A DNA stretch of 64,000 nucleotides from Hymenopellis radicata (GCA_015501595.1 JADNRX010000095.1:95589-159588); one strand, 5' to 3'. Positions 1 to 12,270 are shown, numbered from the stretch's first letter. Notes: generated from the sequence alone by a model not told the origin. Made by a program: numbers and translations.

Positions 1-199
1 GAAAACCTTCAGAAAAAGCATTAATCAGTTTCAACAGATGCGAAGCAGACTATATGCGGGAGGAAATATCTCTTGGTGTTCCCAGAACCGTCGGGGGGCG
101 GGGCGGCTCGGGGGTAATTGTTCGTGTGTACCGCAGATGGACGATTCCGCTCACCGCCTTTCGTCATCGTGCATATAGAGTGTTCCTTCACGCTGAGAT

Positions 200-790
200 C
201 CTGGCGAGACGATGATTTGAGAACTGGGACGAATGATCCTCCGACGCTGCTATTCCGTCGAGCTCCTCCTCGGCGTCGGCGATAACATGATACCATGCAC
301 GACATCGGGCGCGGGGCTGACGAGTCAGCATGGCGAAAGCCTGTGTAGCGCGTCAATGTCAAAGTCATCCGGAAGATGGGCACCATAGATCTTGGCGATA
401 CGATGATTTGAGAGCTGGGACATTGGTATTCCGTCGAGCTCCTCCTCGGCGTTGGCGATAACACGACATCGGGCGGGGCTGACGAGCCAGAGATATCGGA
501 AGTCACTCAACAGACGCCGGTCCACGATAAGATGCCAGCGGTGGGATTTAAAGTCCGTGGCGAAAGCCTGTGTAGCGCGTCAGTGTCAAAGCCGGAAGAT
601 GGGCATGGCGAGACGATGATTTGAGAACTAGAATGGACGAACATACATGATCCTCCTCCTTGACGTCGACCAGCGAGCGCGCCTTCCTGGCATATCAGAA
701 CTCGCTCAATAGACGCCGTTCCACGAGCGATGTGAATCAAAGTCCATGTGTAGCGCGTCAATGTCGAAGTCATCCGGAAGACGCAGCCAA
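200..790. repeat. Diverged local repeat modules near the left edge
   Basis: Short blocks recur in the same order. One block, ending in a GATGATTTGAGA core, is seen near 212, 400 and 614. A second, with the core GTGTAGCGCGTCA, is seen near 341, 571 and 750. A third, with ATTCCGTCGAGCTCCTCCTC, is seen near 252 and 428. The open frames across this stretch are repeat-driven and share no domain I know, so I read it as a degraded local duplication and not as genes. No unit is intact enough to set an exact period. Confidence 0.55.
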
Positions 791-1087
791 GATCCTGAAT
801 CAGACGCGCTGGCCGGTATCGCACAAGGATGAATATGACAGAGAGGGCGATGGGCAGATGGACGCGGAAAGCAAAGCGCGATGCGATCATGTGGTCTTAA
901 TAACACCAATTTGGGATCCAGACAATCAGCTCGGCCATGTCGGCGTTTTCATTGAACTGGACATCTAAGGCAGAATCCGAAGGCACTGCATGTATACGAC
1001 GCCCGTTCTGACATTCTTGCTTGATTGATGGGATAGCCCTTCACTGTCTCAGCATCCAGCATGTTCTATCTTTAACATTCAAGGTTA

Positions 1088-2261
1088 GTGGACGACTTCC
1101 CGTAACGTTTAGAAAGGTAGATTATCTTCTAAATGTCAGATGATTCGAACTCCGCAATTTAGGAAACCAGACATGCAAACCGTAAGCCAATCTAGGAAAG
1201 ATGGCAATTCAACACGATAAACCTCCTGCCGCGCTGCCGACGTCTTAATCCCGTAAGGAAATTCCCGAAAACTGCTTGAAAACAATGCGTTCTTAGGTAT
1301 CTTGTCAAGGATACCTTTGGCCATGAATTTGAGTTCACAGTGTGAAGGGAATGTAAGAAGGGACACACCACTGTGTGTGCCGTGCTTTCTGGAGTTGGGC
1401 AATGACATCTAGCAGGTAGGTTTTATTCTGGAGGAGGGGGTAGAGGGTAGTCTAGGTGCTGATAGGGGACCCTAGTAGGAGCTGCCTTGCCGGTCGTCGG
1501 AGTCTGAAAAATTGCTGCGGCCGAGAGGTGCCGCAGTAATCAAGCCGCTGTGTCGAGTTCGCTTTCTGCACCGAACCACTGTCTTCGCACTGCGCTTCAT
1601 TGAATCTTACTCTCTCTTTATAACGGAAGACTTAACTTTGCCAAATTCTGATGAGTGGATGAATTGCACTCTTTGCACTGCCAGTACTAGTGTCACTTGT
1701 GACTTGGCATTATGACCACTTGAATTTAGTATATGTAAGAGACATACTAAGGCGCCGCAGAAGGAAGATATCCTACCTAATAAGGAGTAGATGGCAATGC
1801 GAACTTGCCAGGTCATCCAGGTGAAAGTCGCCTGGAGTGATGGAAAATGCGGGATTATGAGAGTCACATGAGTGTGATGGTCTATATTCGCCATAAAACA
1901 ATACCGCAACGAAAGGGAACGCGTGCGTATCGAGATTGAGACGTGTAGAGACGCGAGAGAGAGACGAGACTCTTGAAAGCTGAATGCCGACATGCCGGGA
2001 AAATGATGGGGCAGCTCCTACTCGGGTACCCCATCAAACTCCAGACTTAGTAGTGGTAGGAACGACTGTCTTCATACACCTCACTCAGTCGGGTTTCGAG
2101 ACTAGGTAGAGGGGTGTCTCCAGACTATAATCTGAAAGCAGCCCACCGCGATAGATTTGGCGCAGGGAAGCCTGTTACCCTGGCGCCGGGCTCGGCAGAT
2201 TGCCTTTTTTGGCGTTTAGAAAATAATCTATGTTTCTAAATGGTTACGGGAAGTCGTCCAG
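1088..2261. mobile_element. Non-autonomous DNA transposon with ~47-bp terminal inverted repeats
   Basis: The left end (1088-1135) and the reverse complement of the right end (2213-2261) match over about 47 bp with a few changes; both carry TGGACGACTTCCCGTAAC followed by a TTTAGAAA...TCTAAA block. A TA dinucleotide sits just outside each end (1086-1087 and 2262-2263), which fits a TA target-site duplication as made by Tc1/mariner-type transposases. A second inverted match lies inside, near 1440-1490 and 2005-2040 (core GCAGCTCCTACT), giving a fold-back character. No transposase-like frame is present in its 1,174 bp, so it would need a transposase in trans. Confidence 0.72.
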
Positions 2262-2644
2262 TATGTGTGTGGATGCTGTTGAATCCAAGAGCACATTCAC
2301 TGTACATTAATAACTGTAGAAACACTGCATGTAATACATATATACGATACCAATTGTAGAGCAAGTACATGACAAGATAGCGAACAAGCGGAAGGTCCTC
2401 GTCCATTCACCGTCCGTGCTGTAAAACTAGTAAAATGTGACATGCGGGCGTTGAGATAAAAGGAACGAAATAGGGGATAGGACTAGAGCGGGAAAACAAG
2501 GATCATGAGCTAGATAACACGAGTATTAACTGCAGCTGGAGTGGTAGTGTTAGTACAAGTCGGATCAAGAAAAGAAGGGGACAGAAAGGTCATAAACTCT
2601 ATGCAATCCAGTGCGCGAATGGGAGGGTGGCCAGAGCCTTTTCA
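2262..2644. other. Intergenic, 3' flank of the YTH gene
   Basis: I see no coding potential here. The stretch is AT-richer than the genes around it and probably holds the 3' untranslated region and polyadenylation signals of the minus-strand gene at 2645-5160. Confidence 0.4.
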
Positions 2645-5160
2645 TCAGAAGCCTTGCATGCCCATAAACTGGCCCTGCTGTCCCTGCGGCGGACCCGGAC
2701 TCGGATGGCGCATCACGCTCTGCTGCATCGCGTTCACGTTCGGCACCCCCATGCCCATATTCATCCCCATCATCTGCATCTGCATCATGGGCGTCATCTG
2801 TGGCATCTGGTACGCCAACGCATTCGGGTTCCCGAATTGCGCCTGCTGTGCTTGCGGAACCGGAGACATGCTCTGCAGAGGCGGCGAGTTCATCCCGCTG
2901 GTCGGGGACGACGGGCCAGATTGGCCTTGCATCTTTTGCATTGCTTGCAGCTGTGAGAGTGAGAAACTAGAAATAGCACGAAACATCAGAACTTTACCTC
3001 ATAGAACGCAAAGTCTTGCAGCAGAGACGTCCTGGCAGGATGGGAATGGAAGATTCTCAACATCTCTTGTCCAGCATCCGGAAGTAGCTCTTGCGTATCA
3101 CGAGAGTTGGTCACAGGCTTGCGCTCTTGCGTGTTGCTGCATGCAAAAAATTAGACGACAACACATAGCCTAGGTGCGGAATACTAACTTGAGCTTGATG
3201 TGTCGTAGATTGACGTTTGGAATGTCCCGGACGAAAATCCAGCGCACTTTGAAGACACCCTTCCACTTGTCGGACGCCCACACCGTGCTACTCCGTGAAT
3301 AATCGACCTTGAAGGGGATGAGTGTACTGATGACCAGGATACAAATAGCGACATACCGGTGTGAGCATCTCCGCCATGCCACAGAAATGACCACTGCGAA
3401 ACGGTTAGCTAATGATCCGTGGATATGCGAGCATACAGTACCTAGCGTTAACGCTGAAGAATAAGTAAATGGGACCTCGCCCTGCAACTTCCTTGAATGC
3501 CTTATCCAGCCTTTTGTTTCCAGGATCCGTCGAACTCCAGATCTCGTACTTGAGTGACTTGTGCACGTCGTCCTCGGTGTAAGACTTGATGACGAAAAAC
3601 CGAGCCTGAAAACAACTGGTTAGCAACAGAACAAGGTTACATTGAGTTGACTTACGAAAGTCGGCCTAGTGTCAAACGTTGCTGGATTGTATCCTTTAGT
3701 CGCGATCAAAGATGGGACATCGATAGGCGTATTGGCAAACGCCTGAGTAGGCGTCTGACCGGACGCAGTGCGTGCCTGCCCCGAAAGGTTGTTCGTCATA
3801 ACTCCGAGGCCGGGCCGTTGCTGCTGCAAATACTGAGCGGGAAGAGGCGGTACATTGGGTACCGAGGCGCCCGAGCCGCTGGACGACTTGCTGTGGTAGC
3901 CCTGTTGTAGATTAGGATTCGACGACCGGCCCGTCACCACGCGGTCTTTCTGGTCCCAGCCAGCGCCAGTCGTCGCCTGGGCCTGCCCGCCGCCCTGCGA
4001 GTAAACAGGTGTCTTACGACCATCAGCCTCCGTTACCAGCTGCAGTTTCCCACCGTTATTACCACGTCCGGCCCCGTTGTTGCTGCGCATTCCGGGAGCC
4101 TGATTAGGCGGCGGATAAGCGGGATTGAACCGCGGTGGGTGGGCACTTTGACCGCCCGTTTGATAGTTGGGAGTATAGATCTGCGCCCCACCATTGTTAA
4201 GTTCCAAGGCGGACAGCGCGCGCTGAACATCATCGATAGCGGCATTCCCGTTGTTGGACGCTGCCTGGTTTCGCCAATCGTTGCTACCGTTATTTGTGCC
4301 CCACGGGGAGGACCGGCCGACGGGGCTAGTTGGACCGCCGTACTGTTTACCATAGTATTCCTCCTCGTAGTTGGCTGGATCATCGTAGGTGTATTCTTCC
4401 TCTTCAGCAGCAGCAATGGCTTCCTGAGAGGGAGGAGGATGCACCGGCATCGGGGTTTGAAGGGTTCCAGAACGTTTCAGACCCGACGAGGCCATTTTTG
4501 GGCGCGTTGCACCAGCGCCTTGGGCACCATAGGTCAACGATACGTGGCGACGGACACCAGAGCCTGCAGGCGGCGGGGACGAGCTTGGGGCGTATGCGTT
4601 GGGATTTTCCATAGCTGCTGGTACATCTCCACCCGGAGATGCCTGGCGATTGTCTCAGTGATTGTAGTAATGGATTCCAATAAAATTCACCTCTTCATCA
4701 TGGGCATTGTAGCCTCCGATTTCGCGTTCCCATTCCTCTTCGTCGCCTTCATGTCCAGCAATCGCGGTGAGACTATTAAGCGTCTTTGGAGTCAAAGTTC
4801 CAGACTTGGCGCCTTGGTTTTGGAACGCTATCAGAAAAAAATAGATATTAGACTGAGACCAGATCGTTGATGCTTAGGGAGAGCAGACGACGACGATCAC
4901 GCACCTCGATGATACCTCGTCGGCAACGACGCTTGTCGGTGCAACGAGCTCTTTTCCCCGACAGCACCGACACCGCCAACCCATTCTTCGCCGACCACCT
5001 CGTCCTCGTTCCATAGATCGGGATTCTGCCCCTCCTCGGATATGGCGTCTCTCGCAGAGCCGCGAGCCGACCTGCTCGCTGCCGAGATGGTGTGATGCCG
5101 CCTTACGCTACCCGAATTGGGTGGCGAAACTGGTTCAGGCGGCACTGGCGGAGTAGACAT
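2645..5160 (-). CDS. YTH-domain m6A RNA reader, 8 exons
   Basis: Exons 4905-5160, 4691-4827, 3656-4642, 3442-3605, 3357-3393, 3189-3307, 2998-3136 and 2645-2950 sum to 2,145 nt and give 714 residues with every junction in frame. The middle exons encode a YTH domain: [18 protein letters not shown] opens it, followed by [16 protein letters not shown] and [20 protein letters not shown]. The tryptophans of EIWSST and DKWKG match cage residues that hold N6-methyladenosine in known YTH proteins. The first about 430 residues are low-complexity (Pro, Gln, Asn and Gly rich, with an acidic Glu/Tyr patch) and the tail is rich in Met, Gln and Gly, as in cytoplasmic YTHDF/Pho92-type readers that promote mRNA decay or phase separation. 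The domain call is firm; the cytoplasmic type is inferred from the disordered flanks. Confidence 0.93.
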
Positions 5161-6384
5161 GGTGGTTGAGAAGATAGCTTGGCTGGCGAGACTGTTTCGA
5201 TCGTGTGTGTGTGTGTATCGACGTAATGGTGATCTCAGACTTCTGATTTCTGATGCAACAAGTTACAAGAGTTGTGTTGTCTTTTACTTTTATTCGCACT
5301 AATCATAACATGTTTCATCCTCGCCCTCTCCAGGCGTGTCTGGGCTGTGGGAAATCAAGTCACGATGACTCTGGTGTTGGTGTCTTTTTGTCAGGTCTGC
5401 AGTCACTTTCGAAAATTCTGCGGGGCACATCATGATGATCTTTCAGTCACTGCGACGTCGCTGGGCCTATAGTTACCGCGACTTGTACACGGAGGTCGTA
5501 CTGACAGTCTGGCAGTGACAGTTGTGTTCCCAACTTCCTTCCACATGGCTAAAGAACACACCATGGTCCTTGGAGTGAATTATTTGAGAGTTGAATCATA
5601 AATGAAAGTCAACTGAGGAACAATGGCCATGTTGAATCATAACATAAGTGCTTAAACTAGTTTCATGGATCTCCCTGACTAGCACTTAACTTTGCATGCT
5701 ACTTAAAGATAGAACATGCTGGGTTGGACGCTGAGGCCTTGAGGGCTGTCTGTAAACGCGCGGCGGAATTTCTGAGAGTGACGGAAGTAGTAGGGCTCCA
5801 AAGCCCGAATCCTGAAAAGCGGTTTACGTCGAAGGTTAGGCCTAGTCCGATAACGAGAATCATATGGATTGAGTCGCGACTCGGAGAGGACAGCTGCAGA
5901 TCGCTACTATCAGTGGTCCAATAAGAGATGTATGCACCTTTTGCAGTGTTGAGGCTAAGCATAACATGTACCTCATGAGACCCTCAAATCGGAGATGTCA
6001 ACTAGCGGCCTTCTCATATCCAAGTCTCGCGCCACGACTTCCCTTCACTGGGCTAGGTCGGAGGATCGTGAGTTGTCGTTTCCGAGTCAAGGCTGAGTTG
6101 AATATATGCGCCTATATCTGCTTCATTACAGCGAGTCAGCGAAAAGAAGCATATAACGCACACATTGTGCTCCTCCTCAAGTGCATCACAAAAATCTGTA
6201 AACACATTAAAGGGTCGAATGGCTATGGAAGGCCATTCGACCACGTTCATGACCCTTTCATAGACAATAAATACAACCATTTATTCACCATGTATAGACG
6301 GCAATGAAAGTGAGAATAAATCATCAATTAGACGGCTATGTATGGGTGGTCAGTCCAACAAACTAAATTACCGTTACCAGACGT
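5161..6384. other. Intergenic region with a hairpin and a dispersed repeat
   Basis: The first part is the promoter side of the YTH gene and includes a GT-rich run near 5205. The rest shows no convincing coding frame. A perfect hairpin lies at 6213-6242. The block 6091-6180 resembles 8950-9030, sharing GAATATAT and AAGAAGCATATAACGCA, and marks a dispersed repeat. Confidence 0.4.
6213..6242. repeat. Perfect 11-bp hairpin
   Basis: GGTCGAATGGC at 6213-6223 is the exact reverse complement of GCCATTCGACC at 6232-6242, leaving an 8-nt loop. An outer pair (AAGGGTC near 6210 and GACCCTTT near 6251) could extend the structure. It lies about 150 bp beyond the last recognisable codons of the decayed malic enzyme. 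Whether it is a terminator-like fold or the core of a small mobile element cannot be told from one copy. Confidence 0.6.
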
Positions 6385-6407
6385 GCCGCCAGACCTCCAA
6401 GGGCCAT

Positions 6408-8060
6408 CTACGCGTCGCCATCACAGCCATTCTCCGACACCCTGGGAGTGCATGAGCAATGAGCTTCACTGAAGGAGGTTATTGGACTTACGGCCTTCTG
6501 TGCAGCGCGGATGACGTCCTTAGCGATATGAGTACTGATTTCACGAACTAGAGCGAAGTCAGCCAATGGCGCATATACAGAGCCCGCGAGGACATACTTC
6601 GTCAGTGCGGGGGATAAGAGGCCCATGTCCCGTTCCTCGTATGTGAGGAAATCGGCTAGACCAAGAGACGATGCTTCCACCATAGAGTCCGTTACACTGG
6701 ACACACGAGCAAGAATACATCCAAGACCGAGACCTGCGAAGGCGTTAGAAGTGGATACACCATTACGAGGTGGTGCAACTAACCGGGGAAAATATACATG
6801 TTGTTGCCTTGTCGGCGTACTTCACGGGATCAAAAGGCGAGCCAGAGGCAAAGAGCACATTGCCGTTGGTGCTCTCGACAGCAACCGGGAACGTGCACTC
6901 GGAGAGGCGGACCGGGTTGGACAGAGGGAAGATGATGGGGCGCGGGTTGAGAGCAGCCATGGCTTGTATCACGCTCGCTTTGAAGGCATCCTGCCGGATA
7001 ATGTCAGAATCACGATAGATCAATGATGAACACGCTTACAGAGATGGTTGACAGACCCAACAATGCCGTGGGCTTAATATAGTCAATGATCTCGAGAAGG
7101 TTGGTCATCGGCGAGTTGCGTCGGATGAAATCTGCATATATGCGTCTCAAAACAGTCGGATAACCGCATACAGGCCACTCACACTTATTGTGTTCCGCCA
7201 ATTTGCCTCGCGCATCGAAGACGAGACCTTGAGAGTCGACGAGCCAAATGTGTTCGCGAGCCTCGTCCACCGACAATCCCTGCAAGGTGAAGAAGCTCAT
7301 GAGTTGCATGCCTACACCGACACCGGCAGAGCCAGCTCAAAGAATAGAATGTGATGGCTGCTCAGAGGGCGTCCAGAGACGGCCGAGCTGATTTCAACAA
7401 ACCGCTGAGGACGACCACGCCAGTGCCCTGAATATCATCATTCAAGACAGCATATTTGTTCCGGTAACGCTCCAGGTACTTGAAGGCGTTGTCGGTGGAA
7501 GAATCCTATTACTTGGTTAGTTTCAGAAGCGCGACATTTTGAAAAGAACAGATCGTACCTCGAACTGGATCATCAAGTTGGGGGAAAGGTGACGCACATC
7601 TCGTGCATGAATTCGTCCATAAACGCGCACATCTCTTCGTTCGAGACGCGCTTTTGGCGGAGTCTGAGATAGAGCGGGTCATCGAGGAACTTTTGGTTGT
7701 TCGTTCCAAGGTCGAGGCAGATGGGAATGGTCGTATACTATTCGCGCGTGAGTCGGAGACGCGATACTCGAAAGAGGGAAAATCTCTCACCTAGCTCCAG
7801 CGATGTAAAGCAAAAGTTTCTTAACGGGAATAGGCATGCCAGTGATTCCGAGATCGCCCAAACCGAGAATGCGGGAACCTTTGGGGAAATATGTGTGACA
7901 AAAATAAATGGGTACCGTCCGTCACCACACTGATACGTGCGTCGCTGAGGTGCAGGAGATATTGCTGCGACCTGAAGACGGGAAGTCGGTCCAAGCCGCC
8001 GCCTTGTAGCCGAGTGGTGGTGAAGAGCAGGCGGGACTTATGCAAGGCTTGAGCCAAACA
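6408..8060 (-). pseudogene. NAD-type malic enzyme, N-terminally truncated and frameshifted
   Basis: Minus-strand blocks line up in order with the C-terminal two thirds of malic enzyme, which oxidatively decarboxylates malate to pyruvate: [96 protein letters not shown] and LFASGSPF. Intron borders are still visible, for example the join that makes DG|SRILG near 7890. The frame breaks near 7577 (a run of five C), near 7345 (FFGAGS) and near 6795 (before GNNMYIFP), and the join near 7730 does not keep phase. The N-terminal about 200 residues usual for the family are missing upstream of 8060. The retained introns argue for decay of a normal gene copy and not a retrocopy. Confidence 0.85.
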
Positions 8061-9359
8061 ATGCCAACGTAACTTGGCGTCATCCAGATCTCGCTATCTC
8101 TATTAGTTCTCTCTCTTACCACCACCATCTCAAGCTCGGATACAGTCCGGATGGCCCGCGGCCGACTGCATGTCGCCGCTGCGCGATGCAGCCGATGCTC
8201 GACTGTATGTCGGCGCTGTCATGTACATATCGCCCTGCTGCATGGTGCAGATGACTATATATGTCGCACTGCGCGCGCGACGGTGAGCTGCTTTACACTT
8301 TTTCTGGGTTGCTGGCGCGTTTTCAGTACGCAGATCTTACCTCGGAATCGCGGAACGAATGCGGCAATGCCGCCCGGGTGCGCGTCCTCTATCCACCAAC
8401 TCCAAGGTTATCCTGAACAGTGACCATGAGTGCATCCATGTCCATCGCCGCTGCCTCGCTTGCCGCTGTTATCTTTGTTCGCCGCCATCTCTGCCCGTCA
8501 TTCGGCCTCTGTCGCGTAGAAGGACGGCTCGCTCAGTTTCCTCTCCCTGCTCGCGCGAAGGGCGTGTCGAAGGCAAAGAACGACGACAAGGGTCGGATGG
8601 ACCACCAGGAGGACGGCAAGAGGACACATGAGGCGGTACGTCTCTTTTCCTGCTCCCATTTTGCAAATTTTGACGCATATATTCGCCTTTTTCTACGCAG
8701 TCGTCCTGCTCGATGCCAATCCCAATCGAGGTCGGCGCTCGCCCCGCTCATTCGACTGCAATTTCCACACGTGTCGCGCACTCTGTCAACGGCGACAACA
8801 ACGACCATGGCAACGTCCTATCGTGGTATGTAGACTCTACCTCCACATAATCTCAGCTGCCTGCTCTCACGCACTGTGCCGCCTTAGACCACCATCGGTG
8901 CAGCAATGATGTACCTCCATCGTCAAGCTCCAGAACAGTCGTTAGGATGGAGTCAAGTATGAGTGAATATATCGCCGTCTGCTTGGAAAGCGAAGAGAAG
9001 CATATAACGCATCCTTCTCAAGTTGCCGCCTCCAAGCAACACGGCGAATGATCTCGTCGGCGACCGGAACATGTGCGGCCGACGTCAGTAGATGACGGGA
9101 AAAGACGAAGCAGGTCCTGGCCGTCATGGTTTGTAAGTGGTTTGTAGAAGAAGTGCCACGCGACGCCCTATCCGGCACGTTACCGCTGCTGCCTGCCATC
9201 ATGGCTGGACCTAAAGCATCTATATTGCGTTCTCAAAGGCATGGTACTATGATAAACATATACTCTGCTGACGGCGAGCAATATTGACCATCCTAGACAT
9301 TTCTGTTCTGATGCCCCATTCCAGTGGGCAGGAACTGTTCTATTATGGGCGACCCATAA
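8061..9359. other. Gene-poor stretch, no recognised function
   Basis: Several short plus-strand frames occur between 8150 and 8910, but they overlap one another and show no domain, signal peptide or convincing intron chain. The part 8150-8290 repeats short GC-rich words (TGTCG, CTGC, CGCG). The block 8950-9030 is the second copy of the dispersed repeat also found at 6091-6180. Confidence 0.35.
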
Positions 9360-9560
9360 GCAACCCAATTTGCACATCTTGGAACTCCAGATCTGTGCCG
9401 TGACTTGATCTTTCCTTCTCCTGCTTTCGGTTTCATTCTGATCTGTGCCATTGGGACGTGTTGCTATTGAGAGAGTGGGTCTTTTATTGAAGACATCGCC
9501 ATCCATTGAGCACCTGGACTGTGGAGACCGTCGGGGACGTAGATGCCCCATCCTTCCTCT
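9360..9560 (+). repeat. Left arm of an inverted repeat around the TilS gene
   Basis: This block matches the reverse complement of 11885-12270. The shared pieces include ATCTGTGCCGTGACTTGATC, GGGACGTGTTGCTATTGA, GAGTGGGTCTTTTATTGAAG and CGTAGATGCCCCATC, in the same order. Against the right arm it lacks about 200 internal bases. The two arms face each other across the gene at 9694-11574. Confidence 0.7.
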
Positions 9561-9693
9561 CTCAGAACAATGACTTTCTTCCGGCTGGACTAACCACGAA
9601 GCCATGCGTCGATGTATACATATGCCGTATTCGATTATCGATGTGTGGTGTATCATTTCGCTGTACTTTTAGATCTAAAGTAGTGAATAAATA

Positions 9694-11574
9694 TCACCCA
9701 GTCAAATGCCTTATCCATATCGACGAAATCCAGCGCGCGTCTACCGAGTCCTTCCTCCCAGTCATCGTCACCTCGTCTGGAAGCAACGTCCGCCGATCCA
9801 CACTGACCGCCGAATGCACCACGCGCTCCCCGTCCCCGTCAGCCGACTTGAGCACCACCACAGGCGTGTACGACCGCGACGACCCCTTGATCCACAGCGA
9901 GTGCGTTTCAAGCGCGGCGCGCATATCGGCGGGTATCTGGGAGAGGCTGAACCGCACGAGGAAACGGCAGTCGTAAAGGTAGTCAAAGACGAGGGGGCGC
10001 GCGTTGGGCGTGGGCGCGTGGCCGGCGAGGCACTCGCGAATCCGAGTCGTCACGTCCACGATAGTGGGGTTGTCCGCCTCAGACATCGCGGACGTGGGTC
10101 GCTGGCGACAGGCCAACCAACCATACACAGGCTTCTCATAACGCGATGTCCGCGTATTCGCCTCGGACAAATTTTTGAAATTCTTGTCCCGCAAAACGAC
10201 CGGTGTCCAGAGAACACCGGACCCAGCGATAAATCTAGTCGATGTCGGGGAGGTGTTCAAGAGGTTCGTCTCGATTATGCGAAGGGAATCGCTGCGGCGT
10301 TTGCTCATCGAACGGAGGGAGCCCCAGGGGTATGGCGACACGTAGCGGAGGATGCGGGTGATGACATGTGTTCTAAGCTGTTCGGGACTCTCCTGAACGT
10401 CTCTCCGCTCATGAGAAATGTGCCCACTATAGGTGACGAGGTTTTGCACCGTTGAATCCAAGAATCGACTGTAGGGAGATGTCAACACGTGAGTGGAGAA
10501 AAAGGAGAGTATTTGACCTTCAGAGTCAATGCGGGCTGCTTGCGCGCCGAGCTCCCTCACTGCTTCGCGAAAATCCGACTGGCCTTTTGGAAGAGTTTCC
10601 CGTATCCGTCGTAAATCGACAGAGAACGTCCCGGGGAGGTTGGTCTGCTTCACAAACTCCTGCAAAAGAGACTGATGAGCTGAATGTGCAAAGTCGAGTT
10701 GCATAAAATTTACACCAACGTCAACAGTCTTTGTATTAGACGCTAGGTAGTCGCGAATGGAGTTGCGGAGGGTGTATGATGGTACAAAGTTGGTTGGGTC
10801 AACAACATACTCTAGTTTATTGTGATCACAGGTTGCCAGCAGTCTGTCCTGGGAGAAAATAAGCAAGTGGTAAAGCATACATTGATACTACACACCTTGG
10901 AAAACCCAAGGAGCGGCCGTATGATCCAGCTGTTCATACCGTCCAATCCCGTCCATCCCAGTGAACCGTATTTTTCACTGATCCCCATGCCCCATCGTCG
11001 AACCGGCTTCATCCCCGCCGCGCCATAGGCCGTCGTGTTTTTCAGCAGTCGGATAAGTGAGGTTTCGACCTGGTCGTCCATGTGGTGTCCCAATGCAATG
11101 ATTCTGCACCCAGTGTCGCGCATGCCCGCTGACAAAAGCTGGTATCGCGCAAGACGAGACATATTCTCGGCAGCAGTGACGGGGTAGTCGGGGAAATCGT
11201 TCGTGTTCCAAGAAATGGATTTGTTGATGTGCTGCACGCCCATGCCCGCCGCCCGCGGGCTGCGCCGTCCGCCATGGCCTTGGACGCGGGCTGGAGGTTG
11301 TGGTTAATGGACAGCGAAACGACGCGTCCGGGCTCTGCTTCCGAATGCTCCTCGATGTGCCGTTTTATCATAAACAAAAGACAAGTCGAATCCGGTCCTC
11401 CCGAGTTGGACACCGCTGGAATGACAGTTGGAAGAATTTGGCTGGCAAGTAAAAAAGCTCACCCAGAGAGTGCCGCCATCCCGTAGGAGGCTCGCACTTT
11501 AAAAAAGCAGTCGAGAATTCGAGCGATGTTATGGGCAATGCAGTTTTCGCGTATGTATAGGCATGCCTTTGCAT
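9694..11574 (-). CDS. TilS/MesJ-type tRNA(Ile)-lysidine synthetase, one frameshift
   Basis: Exons 11463-11574, 10896-11415 and 9694-10848. The PP-loop ATP-pyrophosphatase signature SNSGGPDSTCLLF falls right after the first intron, followed by SINHNLQP, GHHMDDQVETSLIRLL and the TilS-like segment NSIRDYL. The family ligates lysine to the wobble C of tRNA-Ile; in fungi the role is probably in mitochondria, although no clear targeting peptide is seen. The frame slips once near 11262, in a GC-rich run between MADGAA and GMGVQHIN. Exon 2 is 520 nt where 521 would keep phase, so exactly one base is missing. The rest, including the 385-codon last exon, is open. The start at 11574 was chosen because it directly precedes the conserved PITSLEF segment; an in-frame upstream start is possible. 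Confidence 0.82.
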
Positions 11575-11884
11575 CGAACGAATCACGGAGATGGTGGTCT
11601 TGACATAAAGTCGATTGCTTACGTACTCCCGGTCTGGACTGCAACCAAATGTGGTCGGGAAGACCGGGATCCCGCCTGGACCGCATATATCGATTCGGAG
11701 TCTTTCACGTAAATAGTAAGTACTACAGCACGTAGTGGTCGCATGAATTCCAACTGTGGCCAACCAAGCACCAAGTGGTTCGAAAGCGTCCAAGTAGGTG
11801 CAACAAGACGCGACGATAACATAAAAATCATATATTCTTTGACGACAATGTAAGCTGTGACAAATTCACAAGCACTTCCTCTGA

Positions 11885-12270
11885 GGCGAACGATGGGGCA
11901 TCTACGCCCCCGACCGTCTCCAGGTGCTCCATGGATAGCGATTTCTTCAATAAAAGACCCACTCTATCAATAGCAACACGTCCCACTGGCATGCGCAGGG
12001 CATGCGCGCAGATAAGAATCATTTGGCCACTGCGACCTATGTGCCTTGAAAGACTGTGTAGCAGGTATTGCGATTTCTGCTAGGGCAGTAGTGGGACGTG
12101 TTCCATATACGATACTGGTAAGAACCAAATATTGATTCATTCCAAGAAAGTGGATGAAGGTGTCTTGTAGACATGGGCGCCATGCAACGAGAATGAAACG
12201 AAAGTACTGTGCAAGCAGGAGAAGGAAAGATCAAGTCACGGCACAGATCCGGAGTTCCGAGATGTGCGAA
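11885..12270 (-). repeat. Right arm of the inverted repeat around the TilS gene
   Basis: This is the longer copy (about 385 bp) of the block at 9360-9560, in opposite orientation. The extra about 200 bp holds a second GGGACGTGTT word, so the left arm may have lost the piece between two direct repeats. No coding frame in it is recognisable. Confidence 0.7.

Noticed and set aside
1088..2261. Long terminal repeat retrotransposon
   Set aside because: The ends are inverted, not direct, and neither a primer-binding site nor a polyprotein frame is present.
2541..3173. Cys-rich plus-strand open frame of 210 codons
   Set aside because: It is the antisense of the last YTH exons; its Cys and Pro richness mirrors the Met/Gln/Gly codons of the sense strand.
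8150..8910. Candidate small gene with Ala/Arg-rich products
   Set aside because: Several overlapping frames are equally long, none has a motif or a consistent intron chain.
9706..10455. 249-codon plus-strand frame rich in Arg and His
   Set aside because: Antisense to the last TilS exon, without start context or domain.
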